This document shows positions 10,939-18,800 of a stretch of DNA of 64,000 bases, one piece after another. Source of the stretch: Paenibacillus sp. MMS20-IR301 (GTDB lineage: Bacteria > Bacillota > Bacilli > Paenibacillales > Paenibacillaceae). The stretch lies in assembly GCF_032302195.1 (NCBI RefSeq), contig NZ_CP135275.1, positions 3,720,001 to 3,784,000 of the forward strand. Direction: 5' to 3'. Below the pieces are notes generated by a model that ran no database searches, had not been told where the DNA came from, and was given only the letters and a program-made list of their open reading frames with translations. Each line of letters opens with the position of its first letter. The stretch's first letter is position 1. A program made the position numbers and the translations under genes.

Positions 10939-10998
10939 ATTATAGAAACAGATTCCCGCGGTTGCCATGCAGCGATCTTCCGATCCATAACGCGATCT
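10939..10998 (-). promoter_or_regulatory. Promoter of the galactosidase-fucosidase operon with direct-repeat operator
   Basis: On the minus strand the -10 is a perfect TATAAT (10939-10944), with a weak -35 TGGCAA 17 bp upstream (10962-10967). Two direct half-sites, AGATCGCTGCATGG (10965-10978) and AGATCGCGTTATGG (10985-10998), are offset by 20 bp, and the near one overlaps the -35. The arrangement matches the site before the SLH galactosidase (4344-4403), suggesting one shared AraC-type activator. Confidence 0.55.
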
Positions 10999-11030
10999 GA
11001 CGCATTTATCCCTCATCCCCTTTTGTATCC

Positions 11031-12788
11031 TTACGGTTCCAGTTCCAGCATATGATATGAATTCTCCGCTACTTCTGCATCGGTACAGGCGGTCAGCGTA
11101 AATGTCCTCCCCGGACTGGGGAAATCCCCCTTCATCCCCGTCTTCCGGCCATCTTCCGGCGTTACCGCCACACTGTTATGCTTAAACTTTAGTCCATGCG
11201 TACTCCCGCCACTGAGAATAGGGAAATCCCCTGTCTGAAAAAAATTCCGTTCAATGCGGATATTCCGGTGAACCGGAGCACTCCCGTCCGCTTCCTTAAT
11301 CTCCGGGGCAATGTGAATTACGGGAGCTTCTCTGCTGCCGCAGGAGATGAACCGGTTCCCGGTAATGGCCATATCCCTCACAGCCCCGGACTCATACCAG
11401 GACCCTGCATCAGCTGCAACCAGAACCGCACTCATCTGCATCCGCTCGAATACATTGTCCAGGATCACTGTTCTGCGCCTTGTAGTCACCAGAATCCCCC
11501 TTGTCGGAATCCGCGAAAAATGATTCCCACGGATCTCCACCTCCGGAGTCCAGGTAATATTCTCAATGACATCCTCTGCGCCAATGCCCGGCGGGAGTGG
11601 ACCTTCCAGCATCAGCACCTGCTCACGCGGATTCAGCTGTTCCGCAGTGATTACCCGGCTGCGCGCATAAGCCGCCAGGGAATCCGCACGGATGAATTCA
11701 AGCTCATCACCCGGCCGGAATGCCATGAATCCGTATGTCTGCGGATGCATAAACCGGACCTTCAGCGCATCCTCAGCCGCCTGCCCGGTAATCCGCAGAT
11801 AGGTACCGTGAATATTAACCGCATCGTCATGGGCACCGCTGAAGCGGCACTCTTCAATCTGAACCCGTCCCCTGCAGCCGGACAGATGAATGAAATCAGC
11901 GAATCCGGCAACGGTCCGGCCGGTTTCTCGGCGCGGTGACAGGTCCAGCTGCCGGAAACTGAGATCTGTGCTGAACTGGCAGGCAATTCCCAGCCCGTGC
12001 ATGAAATGTATCCCTGTATTCTGAATCATCACACCGGTGCTCTCCGTGATGAAGACTCCCGCCTGATCACGGATGCCGTCGCGCACCTGCAGGATATTCC
12101 CGGGGGCGGCCTCCGGCCGGAAACCGAAGCTGAACCGCAGCCTGTGCGGGCTAATCTCTTCAACCTGCCGCGCCTCTGCCAGCCAGTTATCCGTGCGCCA
12201 GGTTATATTCTGCACAGGATCACAGATCTGCATCGGACCATCACGGAAGCGCCAGCCTGTGCCAATCCACTCCAGCCTGCCGCCGCTCAGCTCGTACTGC
12301 GAATCAGGGTGTACGCTTACTTCGCAGAAGCCGGCGCCGCAGCGGTCCACAGTCATCTCAGCTACGGTGGGCTGGCTGTAATCCAGATGCAGGTTACGGA
12401 TCTCAATGTCCGTACAGCCGTCCAGAATCAGCATCGTCTGCTTGCCGTGGAACAGGAACAATGAGCCGTTCCCCTCCAGTGTCAGCTGCTGCTGCCCCTT
12501 CAGCAGCAGGCCGGCGGTCTTGCTCACATCCGGGTTCTCTTCCTCGCTGGCTGTGTTGGTGATGTAATAAGGTACCCGGAGTGCATGGTCCGGGTAGAAG
12601 CGGTAGCAGCCCTGCGGGCAATCCAGCAGCACCGGACCTTCTATCCGGCCTGCGGCTGCAATTGCCCGCAGCATCGCAGGCTGGGTATCATGCTCCGAAT
12701 CCGGAATGGCATCGAAATCGGTCAAGCGCAGTACCGTCTGCTCCAAGCATGCCCGTGGGCCAGATTTGTCTTGCTGAATATCAAACAC
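11031..12788 (-). CDS. GH110 family alpha-1,3-galactosidase, cytoplasmic
   Basis: 585 residues forming a right-handed parallel beta-helix. The GH110 signature GFADFIHLSGC followed by FSGAHDDAVNIHGTYL is clear. The Asp pair in HDD corresponds to the proposed catalytic aspartates of the family. GH110 enzymes are inverting exo-galactosidases that remove alpha-1,3-linked galactose from blood-group-B-type or linear ends. No signal peptide. The start is uncertain: GTG at 12788 lies directly against GGGAGG, and the in-frame ATT three codons later has better spacing (8 nt). Downstream of the SGNH esterase in the importer operon; with GH95 close by, the pair would clear a Gal/Fuc-branched terminus. 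Confidence 0.88.
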   Translation of the reverse strand: MFDIQQDKSGPRACLEQTVLRLTDFDAIPDSEHDTQPAMLRAIAAAGRIEGPVLLDCPQGCYRFYPDHALRVPYYITNTASEEENPDVSKTAGLLLKGQQQLTLEGNGSLFLFHGKQTMLILDGCTDIEIRNLHLDYSQPTVAEMTVDRCGAGFCEVSVHPDSQYELSGGRLEWIGTGWRFRDGPMQICDPVQNITWRTDNWLAEARQVEEISPHRLRFSFGFRPEAAPGNILQVRDGIRDQAGVFITESTGVMIQNTGIHFMHGLGIACQFSTDLSFRQLDLSPRRETGRTVAGFADFIHLSGCRGRVQIEECRFSGAHDDAVNIHGTYLRITGQAAEDALKVRFMHPQTYGFMAFRPGDELEFIRADSLAAYARSRVITAEQLNPREQVLMLEGPLPPGIGAEDVIENITWTPEVEIRGNHFSRIPTRGILVTTRRRTVILDNVFERMQMSAVLVAADAGSWYESGAVRDMAITGNRFISCGSREAPVIHIAPEIKEADGSAPVHRNIRIERNFFQTGDFPILSGGSTHGLKFKHNSVAVTPEDGRKTGMKGDFPSPGRTFTLTACTDAEVAENSYHMLELEP

Positions 12789-12837
12789 CTCCCGGAGGGA
12801 TCGTTAGGCTGCAGGCTGCACATTAATCACACAGCTG

Positions 12838-12888
12838 CTCTAATTCCACAGTTGCTTCAATTCCACAAGAGCTTCAATTCCACAAGAG
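12838..12888. repeat. Three tandem 17-bp repeats across the end of the SGNH gene
   Basis: Plus-strand unit CTTCAATTCCACAAGAG occurs at 12855-12871 and 12872-12888, with a diverged copy at 12838-12854. The stop codon of the SGNH esterase (12874-12876) lies inside the array, so copy-number change would alter only the untranslated spacer before GH110. Confidence 0.8.
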
Positions 12889-14022
12889 CTTTAGTACACG
12901 CAGGCCGTTGCCCGTGCTCCGGCTGTCTTTGCGTTCTGTATTGCGGACGGTAACCTGCAGAATCTCCCGTTCCGTCCGTACCGGGAATAATACTGGAATC
13001 GGCCGGTAGGCATTCAGGCACCAGTCGTCGAACAGATTGATTTCCGCAAACGGCCCGCCGTTCAGTGAATACTCGATAATACCGGAATCCGGCCCGTACA
13101 GCAGCACCAGCCCGGCACATTGGCCGGTCACCGTGAAGGTGAATTCTGCCTGCGGATCAGCTGTACAGGCATGCTCTGCCGGGAACCGCCAGTTCATCAG
13201 CGGCTCCTCCGGCTTCAGCTTCTGGAACCGGAAGGCTGCGGAATACCGGGCAGCGCTGTAATCCAGCATCCCGCCGTATTCATAATTTCCGCTGTCCAGC
13301 GGAGACGGCAGCCCTGTTATATGCTGCGCCGCTTCCCCGCTGGCCTGAACACTGCCCCGCGTAATGGCCTGCTCCAGATACTCCTGCACCAGCGCGGCAT
13401 ACAGCGCATGCCCGGCATCCAGCGGATGGTATCCGTCCGGAGCGAATCGCGTCCAGTCCAGCTCCCCGGTGTGGATCATCGTATACACTTTGGCTGCGCA
13501 GTCAATCGAAGGGATGCCGTAGTAATCCGCCACTTCCTCATGCACAGCGATATTGAACGGTTTGTAACCGGTCAGGTTTTTGTCAGCCGCTGTATAGACG
13601 AAGACCAGCTCCGTCTCCGGTGACAGCCGCCGGCACTGGCGGACAATCCCCTCCATGCCGCGGATCGACTCCGCCCGGTCCTCCCCGTCATTGACGCTGA
13701 ATTCGGCGAAGAGCAGATCAATACGGCCCTCCGCCAGCACATGCTCCTGCAGCCGGTGGGCACCGAAAGCTGATGTGGTTCCGCCGACTCCGGCATTGAT
13801 GCAGCGTACGGGATGGCCCGCATACAATTCCTGCAGATATGCTCCGGTCAACGCACGCCAGCTCATAGCCTCCGCCTCCGAAGCACCTGCCCCTTCAGTA
13901 ATCGATCCGCCCAGAAAAGCGGCCGTAACCGGCCCGTTTCCCGCAAGCCTCCTCCTCATCCCGGGCAGCCCCCGGCGGGGAATAAGGCTTGGGTGGCCCC
14001 TGCTGTTCAGCTCACCCGCCAT
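12874..14022 (-). CDS. SGNH/GDSL-type carbohydrate esterase with C-terminal beta-rich domain, cytoplasmic
   Basis: 382 residues from ATG 14022, chosen because GGAGGTG precedes it; a longer frame to 14139 has no ribosome site and crosses a stem-loop. SGNH blocks are visible: Ser in GGSITEG, Gly in GVGGTTS, Asn in FSVND, and Asp/His in DGYHPLDAGH. The last 150 residues have alternating hydrophobic strands and may be a beta-sandwich. No signal peptide. It follows the solute-binding protein gene and precedes GH110, so it probably removes acyl (acetyl) groups from imported oligosaccharides. The actual ester is not known. Confidence 0.8.
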   Translation of the reverse strand: MAGELNSRGHPSLIPRRGLPGMRRRLAGNGPVTAAFLGGSITEGAGASEAEAMSWRALTGAYLQELYAGHPVRCINAGVGGTTSAFGAHRLQEHVLAEGRIDLLFAEFSVNDGEDRAESIRGMEGIVRQCRRLSPETELVFVYTAADKNLTGYKPFNIAVHEEVADYYGIPSIDCAAKVYTMIHTGELDWTRFAPDGYHPLDAGHALYAALVQEYLEQAITRGSVQASGEAAQHITGLPSPLDSGNYEYGGMLDYSAARYSAAFRFQKLKPEEPLMNWRFPAEHACTADPQAEFTFTVTGQCAGLVLLYGPDSGIIEYSLNGGPFAEINLFDDWCLNAYRPIPVLFPVRTEREILQVTVRNTERKDSRSTGNGLRVLKLLWN

Positions 14023-14113
14023 ACATCCACCTCCATAAACAATACTAAAGATCAACCGCTGTACCTGCTGCATAGCGGCTAGCGGCCAGCAAACCGCCCG
14101 CCCGCAAACAGCA

Positions 14114-14136
14114 ATGCCGGCCAGCCAGGCCGGCAT
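14114..14136 (-). terminator. Stem-loop after the solute-binding protein gene (processing or weak terminator)
   Basis: A perfect 9-bp inverted repeat ATGCCGGCC/GGCCGGCAT with a 5-nt loop. No good T-run follows on the minus strand, so partial termination or 3-prime-end protection of the solute-binding protein message is more likely than full termination. Similar stem-loops follow the two other binding protein genes. Confidence 0.5.
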
Positions 14137-14180
14137 CATTACAGCTGCTTTGTGCTGCCTGCGCTTTCGCGCCGGCTCAC

Positions 14181-15866
14181 TTATTTTGCCGACACATCAT
14201 AAGCCTTCTGCAGAATCTCCAGATAACGGTCCAGTTTCAGGTCCTTCAGGCCCTTCACATAAGCATCCCAGTCCTTATTCAGGTCCTTGTTGCCGGTGAT
14301 GAACTGCAGCTCATTCTGCTCAATATAATTTCTCAGGTTCGTCTGCAGCATGCTGGCTTCGTCGATGTCGCTTGGATCAATCCAGATTGACCAGAGCGGG
14401 AACAGATCTTTAGGCTCATGGCCCTGATACAGCAGCGAAGCATCATACAGTCTGCGTTCGTAACCGTTAGAAGCATAGATATCAGTACCTTGGACAAAGG
14501 TATCGCGGTATTCCTTCGGCATATAGAAGTGGCCCATGCCGCTCCAGCCCGCATTGCGCGGCGCTTCACCTTCCGCCATCGGAATGGACTTGATCACCGG
14601 TGTGGAATCCTGGCCGAGCGCTACATCACCTTCACCCGGATCAGTCCAGTCAATTCCCTTCATGCCGCTGGCCGCATTGGTCTGGCCTTCTGGAGTGAAC
14701 ATATAGTCGACCATCTGGATCAGGGCGATCTTCGCTTCTTCACTGGCTTTGTTGGTAATAACAAACTTGGCTCCCGGAGATACCCCGCCCGCATCATGGG
14801 TAGCAAACGATACGCCGGAAGGGCCAGTCAGCGGAGCAAGCGGATTGTAATGCGCCGAACGGGTATTGCCCGGGTCAATATTCACGAAGATGGCAGGGTG
14901 CATCCCCGCACCGGCGCCGAGAATTTCGGCATCGGCATTTTCACCGATTTTTTTGAATGCCTCCGCATTCTGGGTGAACGCCCCCGGATCGATCAGCCCG
15001 GCATCAAACAGGGATTTGATATAGGTCAGGCCCTCTTTCCATTCCGGCTTGATTGCTGCCGATTCGACCTTGCCGTCCGCTGTCATATTGAGATAATTGC
15101 GGTCATCATCATAGACGAAGCTGTTCATCAGATAAGGAATGATCCGTACGCCGAAATCTTCAGTGGAGCCGCTCAGCGGCACTTCATCGGCTTTACCGTT
15201 GCCGTTCGGGTCCCGGGTCTTAAAGGCTTCAAGCATCTGCTTAAATTCCTCGGTCGTCTTCGGCATCTCCAGATTCAGCTTTTTCAGCCATTCGGTGTTG
15301 ATCCACATTTTATTCGGATAGGAGCAGTGGAAGCATTCCGTGTAAGCGCCCAGCCCGTAAATATTACCGTCCGGTGCTGTATTCAGCGTCTTGAGCGCAG
15401 GTGTTTCTTCCATCGCCGCCTTAATGTTCGGGGCATACTTGTCGATCAGATCATTCAGCGGCACAAGCACGCCCTGCTGGCCGTATTTCAGCACATCGCC
15501 CTGCGAGAATTCATCAATGTAGGCAGTAAGCAGATAAGCATCGGGATAGTCACCGCTGGCCAGGGAGATTTGGCGTTTCTCTTTTGCCCCGTCAGAGGGG
15601 TTGATCTGCCAGTCGAACTTGATATTGAATTTATCCTGCAGGAAAGCTGTGAACTTATTAGTCGGAATATCGATGCCTGATTCCTGGACGGAGAAGACAC
15701 TGATCTCCACGGGTGCCGCGGCAGCAGGCGCATTCGTGCTTGTATTACTATTACTGTTAGTGGCCTGGGCACCCGAAGGGCTGTTTGTATTTTTACCCGA
15801 GCATCCGCTGATCACGATCGTAAATACCGTAACCAGCATTAACAAATTCATGAGGCTTTTCTTCAA
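14181..15866 (-). CDS. Lipoprotein solute-binding protein of CUT1 sugar importer (LplA-like)
   Basis: 561 residues. The signal peptide ends in lipobox VISGC; a Ser/Asn/Thr/Ala-rich tether follows. The rest is a family 1 extracellular solute-binding fold, longer than usual, as in LplA/YtcQ-type proteins. TTG at 15866 is the probable start (GGGAG 9 nt upstream); TTG at 15872 is too close to the ribosome site. Third gene after two permeases; no ATPase gene is nearby, so a shared MsmX-type ATPase is probable. From its neighbours (GH110, GH95, galactosidases) the ligand should be an alpha-galactosyl/fucosyl oligosaccharide. Confidence 0.9.
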   Translation of the reverse strand: MKKSLMNLLMLVTVFTIVISGCSGKNTNSPSGAQATNSNSNTSTNAPAAAAPVEISVFSVQESGIDIPTNKFTAFLQDKFNIKFDWQINPSDGAKEKRQISLASGDYPDAYLLTAYIDEFSQGDVLKYGQQGVLVPLNDLIDKYAPNIKAAMEETPALKTLNTAPDGNIYGLGAYTECFHCSYPNKMWINTEWLKKLNLEMPKTTEEFKQMLEAFKTRDPNGNGKADEVPLSGSTEDFGVRIIPYLMNSFVYDDDRNYLNMTADGKVESAAIKPEWKEGLTYIKSLFDAGLIDPGAFTQNAEAFKKIGENADAEILGAGAGMHPAIFVNIDPGNTRSAHYNPLAPLTGPSGVSFATHDAGGVSPGAKFVITNKASEEAKIALIQMVDYMFTPEGQTNAASGMKGIDWTDPGEGDVALGQDSTPVIKSIPMAEGEAPRNAGWSGMGHFYMPKEYRDTFVQGTDIYASNGYERRLYDASLLYQGHEPKDLFPLWSIWIDPSDIDEASMLQTNLRNYIEQNELQFITGNKDLNKDWDAYVKGLKDLKLDRYLEILQKAYDVSAK

Positions 15867-15963
15867 AATCAATCACTCCCTTTTGTATGAGTTGAACAGG
15901 GTGGAGCTTATACGGGCTGACGGCGGATGGTCTCACCCCCTTTGCAGATGCACATGCCGGGAC

Positions 15964-16869
15964 TCAGCCTTTGACGGAGCCGACCAGCATGCCTTGAACG
16001 AAGTAACGCTGCACAAACGGATAAATCACCAGCACAGGCAGCGTTGCAACCACAATCAGCGCATACTTCAGTAATTCTGCCATCTGCTGCCGCTCCACCA
16101 TCGCCATCGCATCCATTGTGCCGGAGCTGTTGTTCTGGATAATGATACTGCGCAGCACCAGCTGCAGCGGGAACAGATTGGCTGACTTCAGATAGATCAG
16201 TGCGTCGAAATAGGAGTTCCACTGGCCGACGGCATACATCAGCACCAGCACCGCAAGAATCGGCTTCGATAACGGAAGCACCACACTGCGGATGAACCGC
16301 ATATCGCTGCAGCCGTCAATTTCGCTCGCTTCCAGCAGCTCCTCCGGAATCGAGGACTGGAAGAAGGAACGGGCGATAATCACCTGCCACACCCAGATCG
16401 CATTCGGGATCAGGAGCGCCCAGCGGGTATCAATGAGATGCATCTGGCGGACCACCATGTAGGTAGGAATCAGCCCGCCGCTGAAGATCATCGTGAACGT
16501 AATTACCATCATTAACGCATTGCGGCCGAAAAAAGATTTGCGCGACAGCGGATAAGCAATCATTACCGTCAGCGCTACACTGATCACCGTACCAGCCGCC
16601 GTATAAAAAATCGAGTTGGCATAGCCGGAAACAATCTCATGTGTGCTGAACAGCACCCGGAACGCCTTGAACGAAATGTCTACGGGCCAGAGCCACACCT
16701 TGCCGGAGGTTACAGCCGCCGGACTGCTGATCGAGCTGCTGATAATGAAAATAAGCGGATACAATACGGCTATCACCACAAGGATGAGCACCGTATAGAC
16801 CACCGTGAGAAAAATCCGGTCACCGGTGGATTCTTTGATTTTCTGGGAAACTGCTGGTGAAGCGGCCAT
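15964..16869 (-). CDS. CUT1 sugar ABC importer permease (LplC/YtcP-like)
   Basis: 301 residues with six hydrophobic segments, starting AVLYPLIFIISSSISSP as in LplC-type permeases. The cytoplasmic coupling loop reads LEASEIDGCSDMRFIRSVVLPLSKP, the EAA motif that docks to the ATPase. ATG at 16869 has AAGGAG 7 nt upstream. It partners the permease at 16885-17769 (15-bp gap) and the lipoprotein at 14181-15866. Confidence 0.92.
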   Translation of the reverse strand: MAASPAVSQKIKESTGDRIFLTVVYTVLILVVIAVLYPLIFIISSSISSPAAVTSGKVWLWPVDISFKAFRVLFSTHEIVSGYANSIFYTAAGTVISVALTVMIAYPLSRKSFFGRNALMMVITFTMIFSGGLIPTYMVVRQMHLIDTRWALLIPNAIWVWQVIIARSFFQSSIPEELLEASEIDGCSDMRFIRSVVLPLSKPILAVLVLMYAVGQWNSYFDALIYLKSANLFPLQLVLRSIIIQNNSSGTMDAMAMVERQQMAELLKYALIVVATLPVLVIYPFVQRYFVQGMLVGSVKG

Positions 16870-16884
16870 ACGAGCACTCCTTTC

Positions 16885-17769
16885 CTACCAGATACTGTTG
16901 TTCGTGATCCGCTTCGCCAAGCCGTTAACGGTGAGCAGCAGGACCAGATTGATGACAGAGTTGAATAAGCCGACCGCGGTTGCGAAGCTGTAATTGGCAT
17001 TCAGCAGCCCGATCCGGTACACATAGGTGGCGATGATTTCCGAACTCGCGATGTTCAGCGGATTCTGCAGCAGATATACTTTTTCAAAACCGATCGCCAT
17101 CACATTGCCCACATTCAGAATCAGGATAATTACAATCGTCGGCACAATGCCGGGAAGGTCGATGTGGCGGATCTTTTGGAACCGTGAAGCTCCGTCCACC
17201 TTGGCGGCCTCATACAGCGTAGGGTCAATGCCGGCCAGGGCGGCCAGATAGATTACAGCGCTATAGCCTGCGGTCTGCCAAATATCGGACCAGACATAGA
17301 TCGAGCGGAACATGCCCGGCTCCCCGAGGAAATTCACCGACTGCAGCCCGAAGAAATTAAGCGCAATATTGGCGAACCCGAGGCGCGGAGCAAGGAACAG
17401 CATAATGATCGACACCATAACCACGGTTGAGATAAAGTAGGGGGCAAAAGAAACCAGCTGGACAAACCTTTTGAACCGGCCGCCGCGGATTTCGTTGATC
17501 ATCAGTGCCAGCAGGATGGGAATCGGGAACCCCGCGAGCAGCAGGAAGCCGCTCAGCAGCAAAGTATTCTTCACCAGCGTCCAGAACATCGGATTCTCGA
17601 AAAAGAGTTCAAAGTTCCTGAAACCTACCCACGGACTGCCCCAAATGCCTTTGATCACGTTATAATCCTTGAACGCCAGAACTGCATTCGCCATCGGATA
17701 ATATTTGAATATCAGGAAAAACAGCAGAGGTGGAATGACCAGCAGATGGAGCTGCCAGTGCTTCAGCAT
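16885..17769 (-). CDS. CUT1 sugar ABC importer permease (LplB/YteP-like), start possibly upstream
   Basis: 294 residues from ATG 17769. Six membrane spans; the EAA loop is LYEAAKVDGASRFQKIRHIDLPGI. The frame stays open upstream through ENNLILNDKPAPRSKGQ, a typical soluble N-terminus for this family, back to a CTG at 17850 (or ATT at 17853) just after GGGGGG. A non-AUG start adding 27 residues is therefore possible. First gene of the importer operon; a cre-like site lies at 17872-17885 and the promoter near 18133. Confidence 0.9.
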   Translation of the reverse strand: MLKHWQLHLLVIPPLLFFLIFKYYPMANAVLAFKDYNVIKGIWGSPWVGFRNFELFFENPMFWTLVKNTLLLSGFLLLAGFPIPILLALMINEIRGGRFKRFVQLVSFAPYFISTVVMVSIIMLFLAPRLGFANIALNFFGLQSVNFLGEPGMFRSIYVWSDIWQTAGYSAVIYLAALAGIDPTLYEAAKVDGASRFQKIRHIDLPGIVPTIVIILILNVGNVMAIGFEKVYLLQNPLNIASSEIIATYVYRIGLLNANYSFATAVGLFNSVINLVLLLTVNGLAKRITNNSIW

Positions 17770-17871
17770 GCTTTTCCCGGCACTTGCGAGCCAGCTTTGT
17801 CCTTTGCTGCGGGGCGCCGGCTTGTCGTTTAATATCAGATTGTTCTCCAGAATAATCCCCCCTATAAGTTG

Positions 17872-17885
17872 TGCCAGCGTTTACT
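17872..17885 (-). promoter_or_regulatory. cre-like site upstream of the importer operon
   Basis: The minus strand reads AGTAAACGCTGGCA, one mismatch from TGNAANCGNWNNCW. It sits in the untranslated leader about 250 bp after the predicted start of transcription, where CcpA could act as a roadblock. Confidence 0.4.
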
Positions 17886-17889
17886 TCAC

Positions 17890-18041
17890 GGTTGGTGATG
17901 AGTTGCTTCGTGCATAGTTGCTTTGAGAAAAACTACTTCAGAAGCGTGGAGCTTGGTTGGTACGGTTGTTGATGGTGAGCTGCTTTGTGTACAGTTGCTT
18001 CAGGAGCTTAGAGCTTATTGGGCTCGGTTGCTGATGGTGAG
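17890..18041. repeat. Degenerate repeats in the importer leader
   Basis: GGTTGGTGATGAG at 17890, GGTTGTTGATGGTGAG at 17964 and GGTTGCTGATGGTGAG at 18026 begin three imperfect copies about 62-74 bp apart, with TTGCTTCGTGCATAGTTGCTT-like text partly shared. No gene is seen; it forms most of the untranslated leader. Confidence 0.5.
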
Positions 18042-18108
18042 TTAATACGTGATTGTGCTTTTGCCAGCTTGCCATGAAACTGTTGGTCCGGTTTGCCGGC
18101 CGGGTGTG

Positions 18109-18187
18109 TGATAGCGCTTTCTCCACGACTCGATCATAAGGTCCGGCAGCCGGAGTTGAATAGGTACATTTCCGTATTTTGCGTACA
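18109..18187 (-). promoter_or_regulatory. Importer operon promoter with cre-like site, duplicated upstream of the second galactosidase
   Basis: Predicted -10 is TATGAT (18133-18138) with a poor -35 TTCAAC (18155-18160). The minus strand carries TGTACCTATTCAA around the -35 and GTACGC about 20 bp further up. A cre-like AGAAAGCGCTATCA (18109-18122) lies just downstream of -10. The same elements in the same order and nearly the same spacing occur at 25969-26048, so both units are likely under one activator, probably the AraC protein encoded at 18801-21089. Confidence 0.55.
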
Positions 18188-18461
18188 ATTCATCCGTTTT
18201 CCGGGGTCCATTGCATGCGCTTACATCCCGATTTCCGCCTGCTTACCGCCTCCAACTTGTCCATTTCCCGCCTGTACAGGCTGTTTAGCATTACTCAGGA
18301 GAGCCGCCCCCCGTTCCCGGGACAGTATCGCCTGGAGTATGGGCCAGCTAACTTTCTATTAACTTTCCCCGCCCACCATTCCCTCCGCCCGCCCACTTTG
18401 GCCGGAAATAGGGGCACTTGTGCTCCTACTTTCCCTGGTCCGTCCACTTTTTCCAGCCTAT

Positions 18462-18690
18462 CACTCTATTTCCTGCATACAGCCCGCCTCCAGCCAACTT
18501 TAAAGGGATTTTTCACTCTATTTCCTCCAAACAGCCCGCCTCCAGCCAACTTTAAAGGGATTTTTCACTCTATTTCCTCCAAACAGCCCGCCTCCAGCCA
18601 ACTTTAAAGGGATTTTTCACTCTATCTCCTCCAAACAGCCCGTCTCCAGCCATCATTAAAGGGATTTTTCACTCTATTTCCTTCATCCAG
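18462..18690. repeat. 52-bp tandem repeat, four full copies plus a partial
   Basis: Each unit begins CACTCTATTTCCTCC and contains CAGCCCGCCTCCAGCC and TTTAAAGGGATTTTT. Copies start at 18462, 18514, 18566, 18618 and 18670 (partial). The first and last are most diverged. Plus-strand translation gives no recognisable protein. It lies between the AraC regulator terminator and the importer promoter. Confidence 0.9.
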
Positions 18691-18741
18691 CCCACGCCCC
18701 GCTAATCCACAAACTTGTTCCCCTCATCATCCCCGCAAATG

Positions 18742-18779
18742 AAAAAAGCCGCGCTATCCGGCATTGGACAGCTGCGGCT
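18742..18779 (-). terminator. Rho-independent terminator after the membrane AraC regulator
   Basis: On the minus strand AGCCGC-AGCTGTCC pairs with GGATAGC-GCGGCT around AATGCC and is followed directly by TTTTTTC. It lies 22 bp past the regulator stop codon. Confidence 0.92.
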
Positions 18780-18800
18780 GCTTGGGTATAGAAGCACATT

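Noticed and set aside
14418..15680. Plus-strand open frame of 420 codons
   Set aside because: Antisense to the solute-binding lipoprotein, which has a lipobox and family motifs.
18179..18607. Plus-strand open frame over the 52-bp repeats
   Set aside because: Pro/Ser/Phe-rich text generated by the repeat, with no start signal; 52 is not a multiple of 3, so the units are not read alike.
18462..18690. Possible CRISPR array
   Set aside because: Units are contiguous without unique spacers and no cas genes are present.
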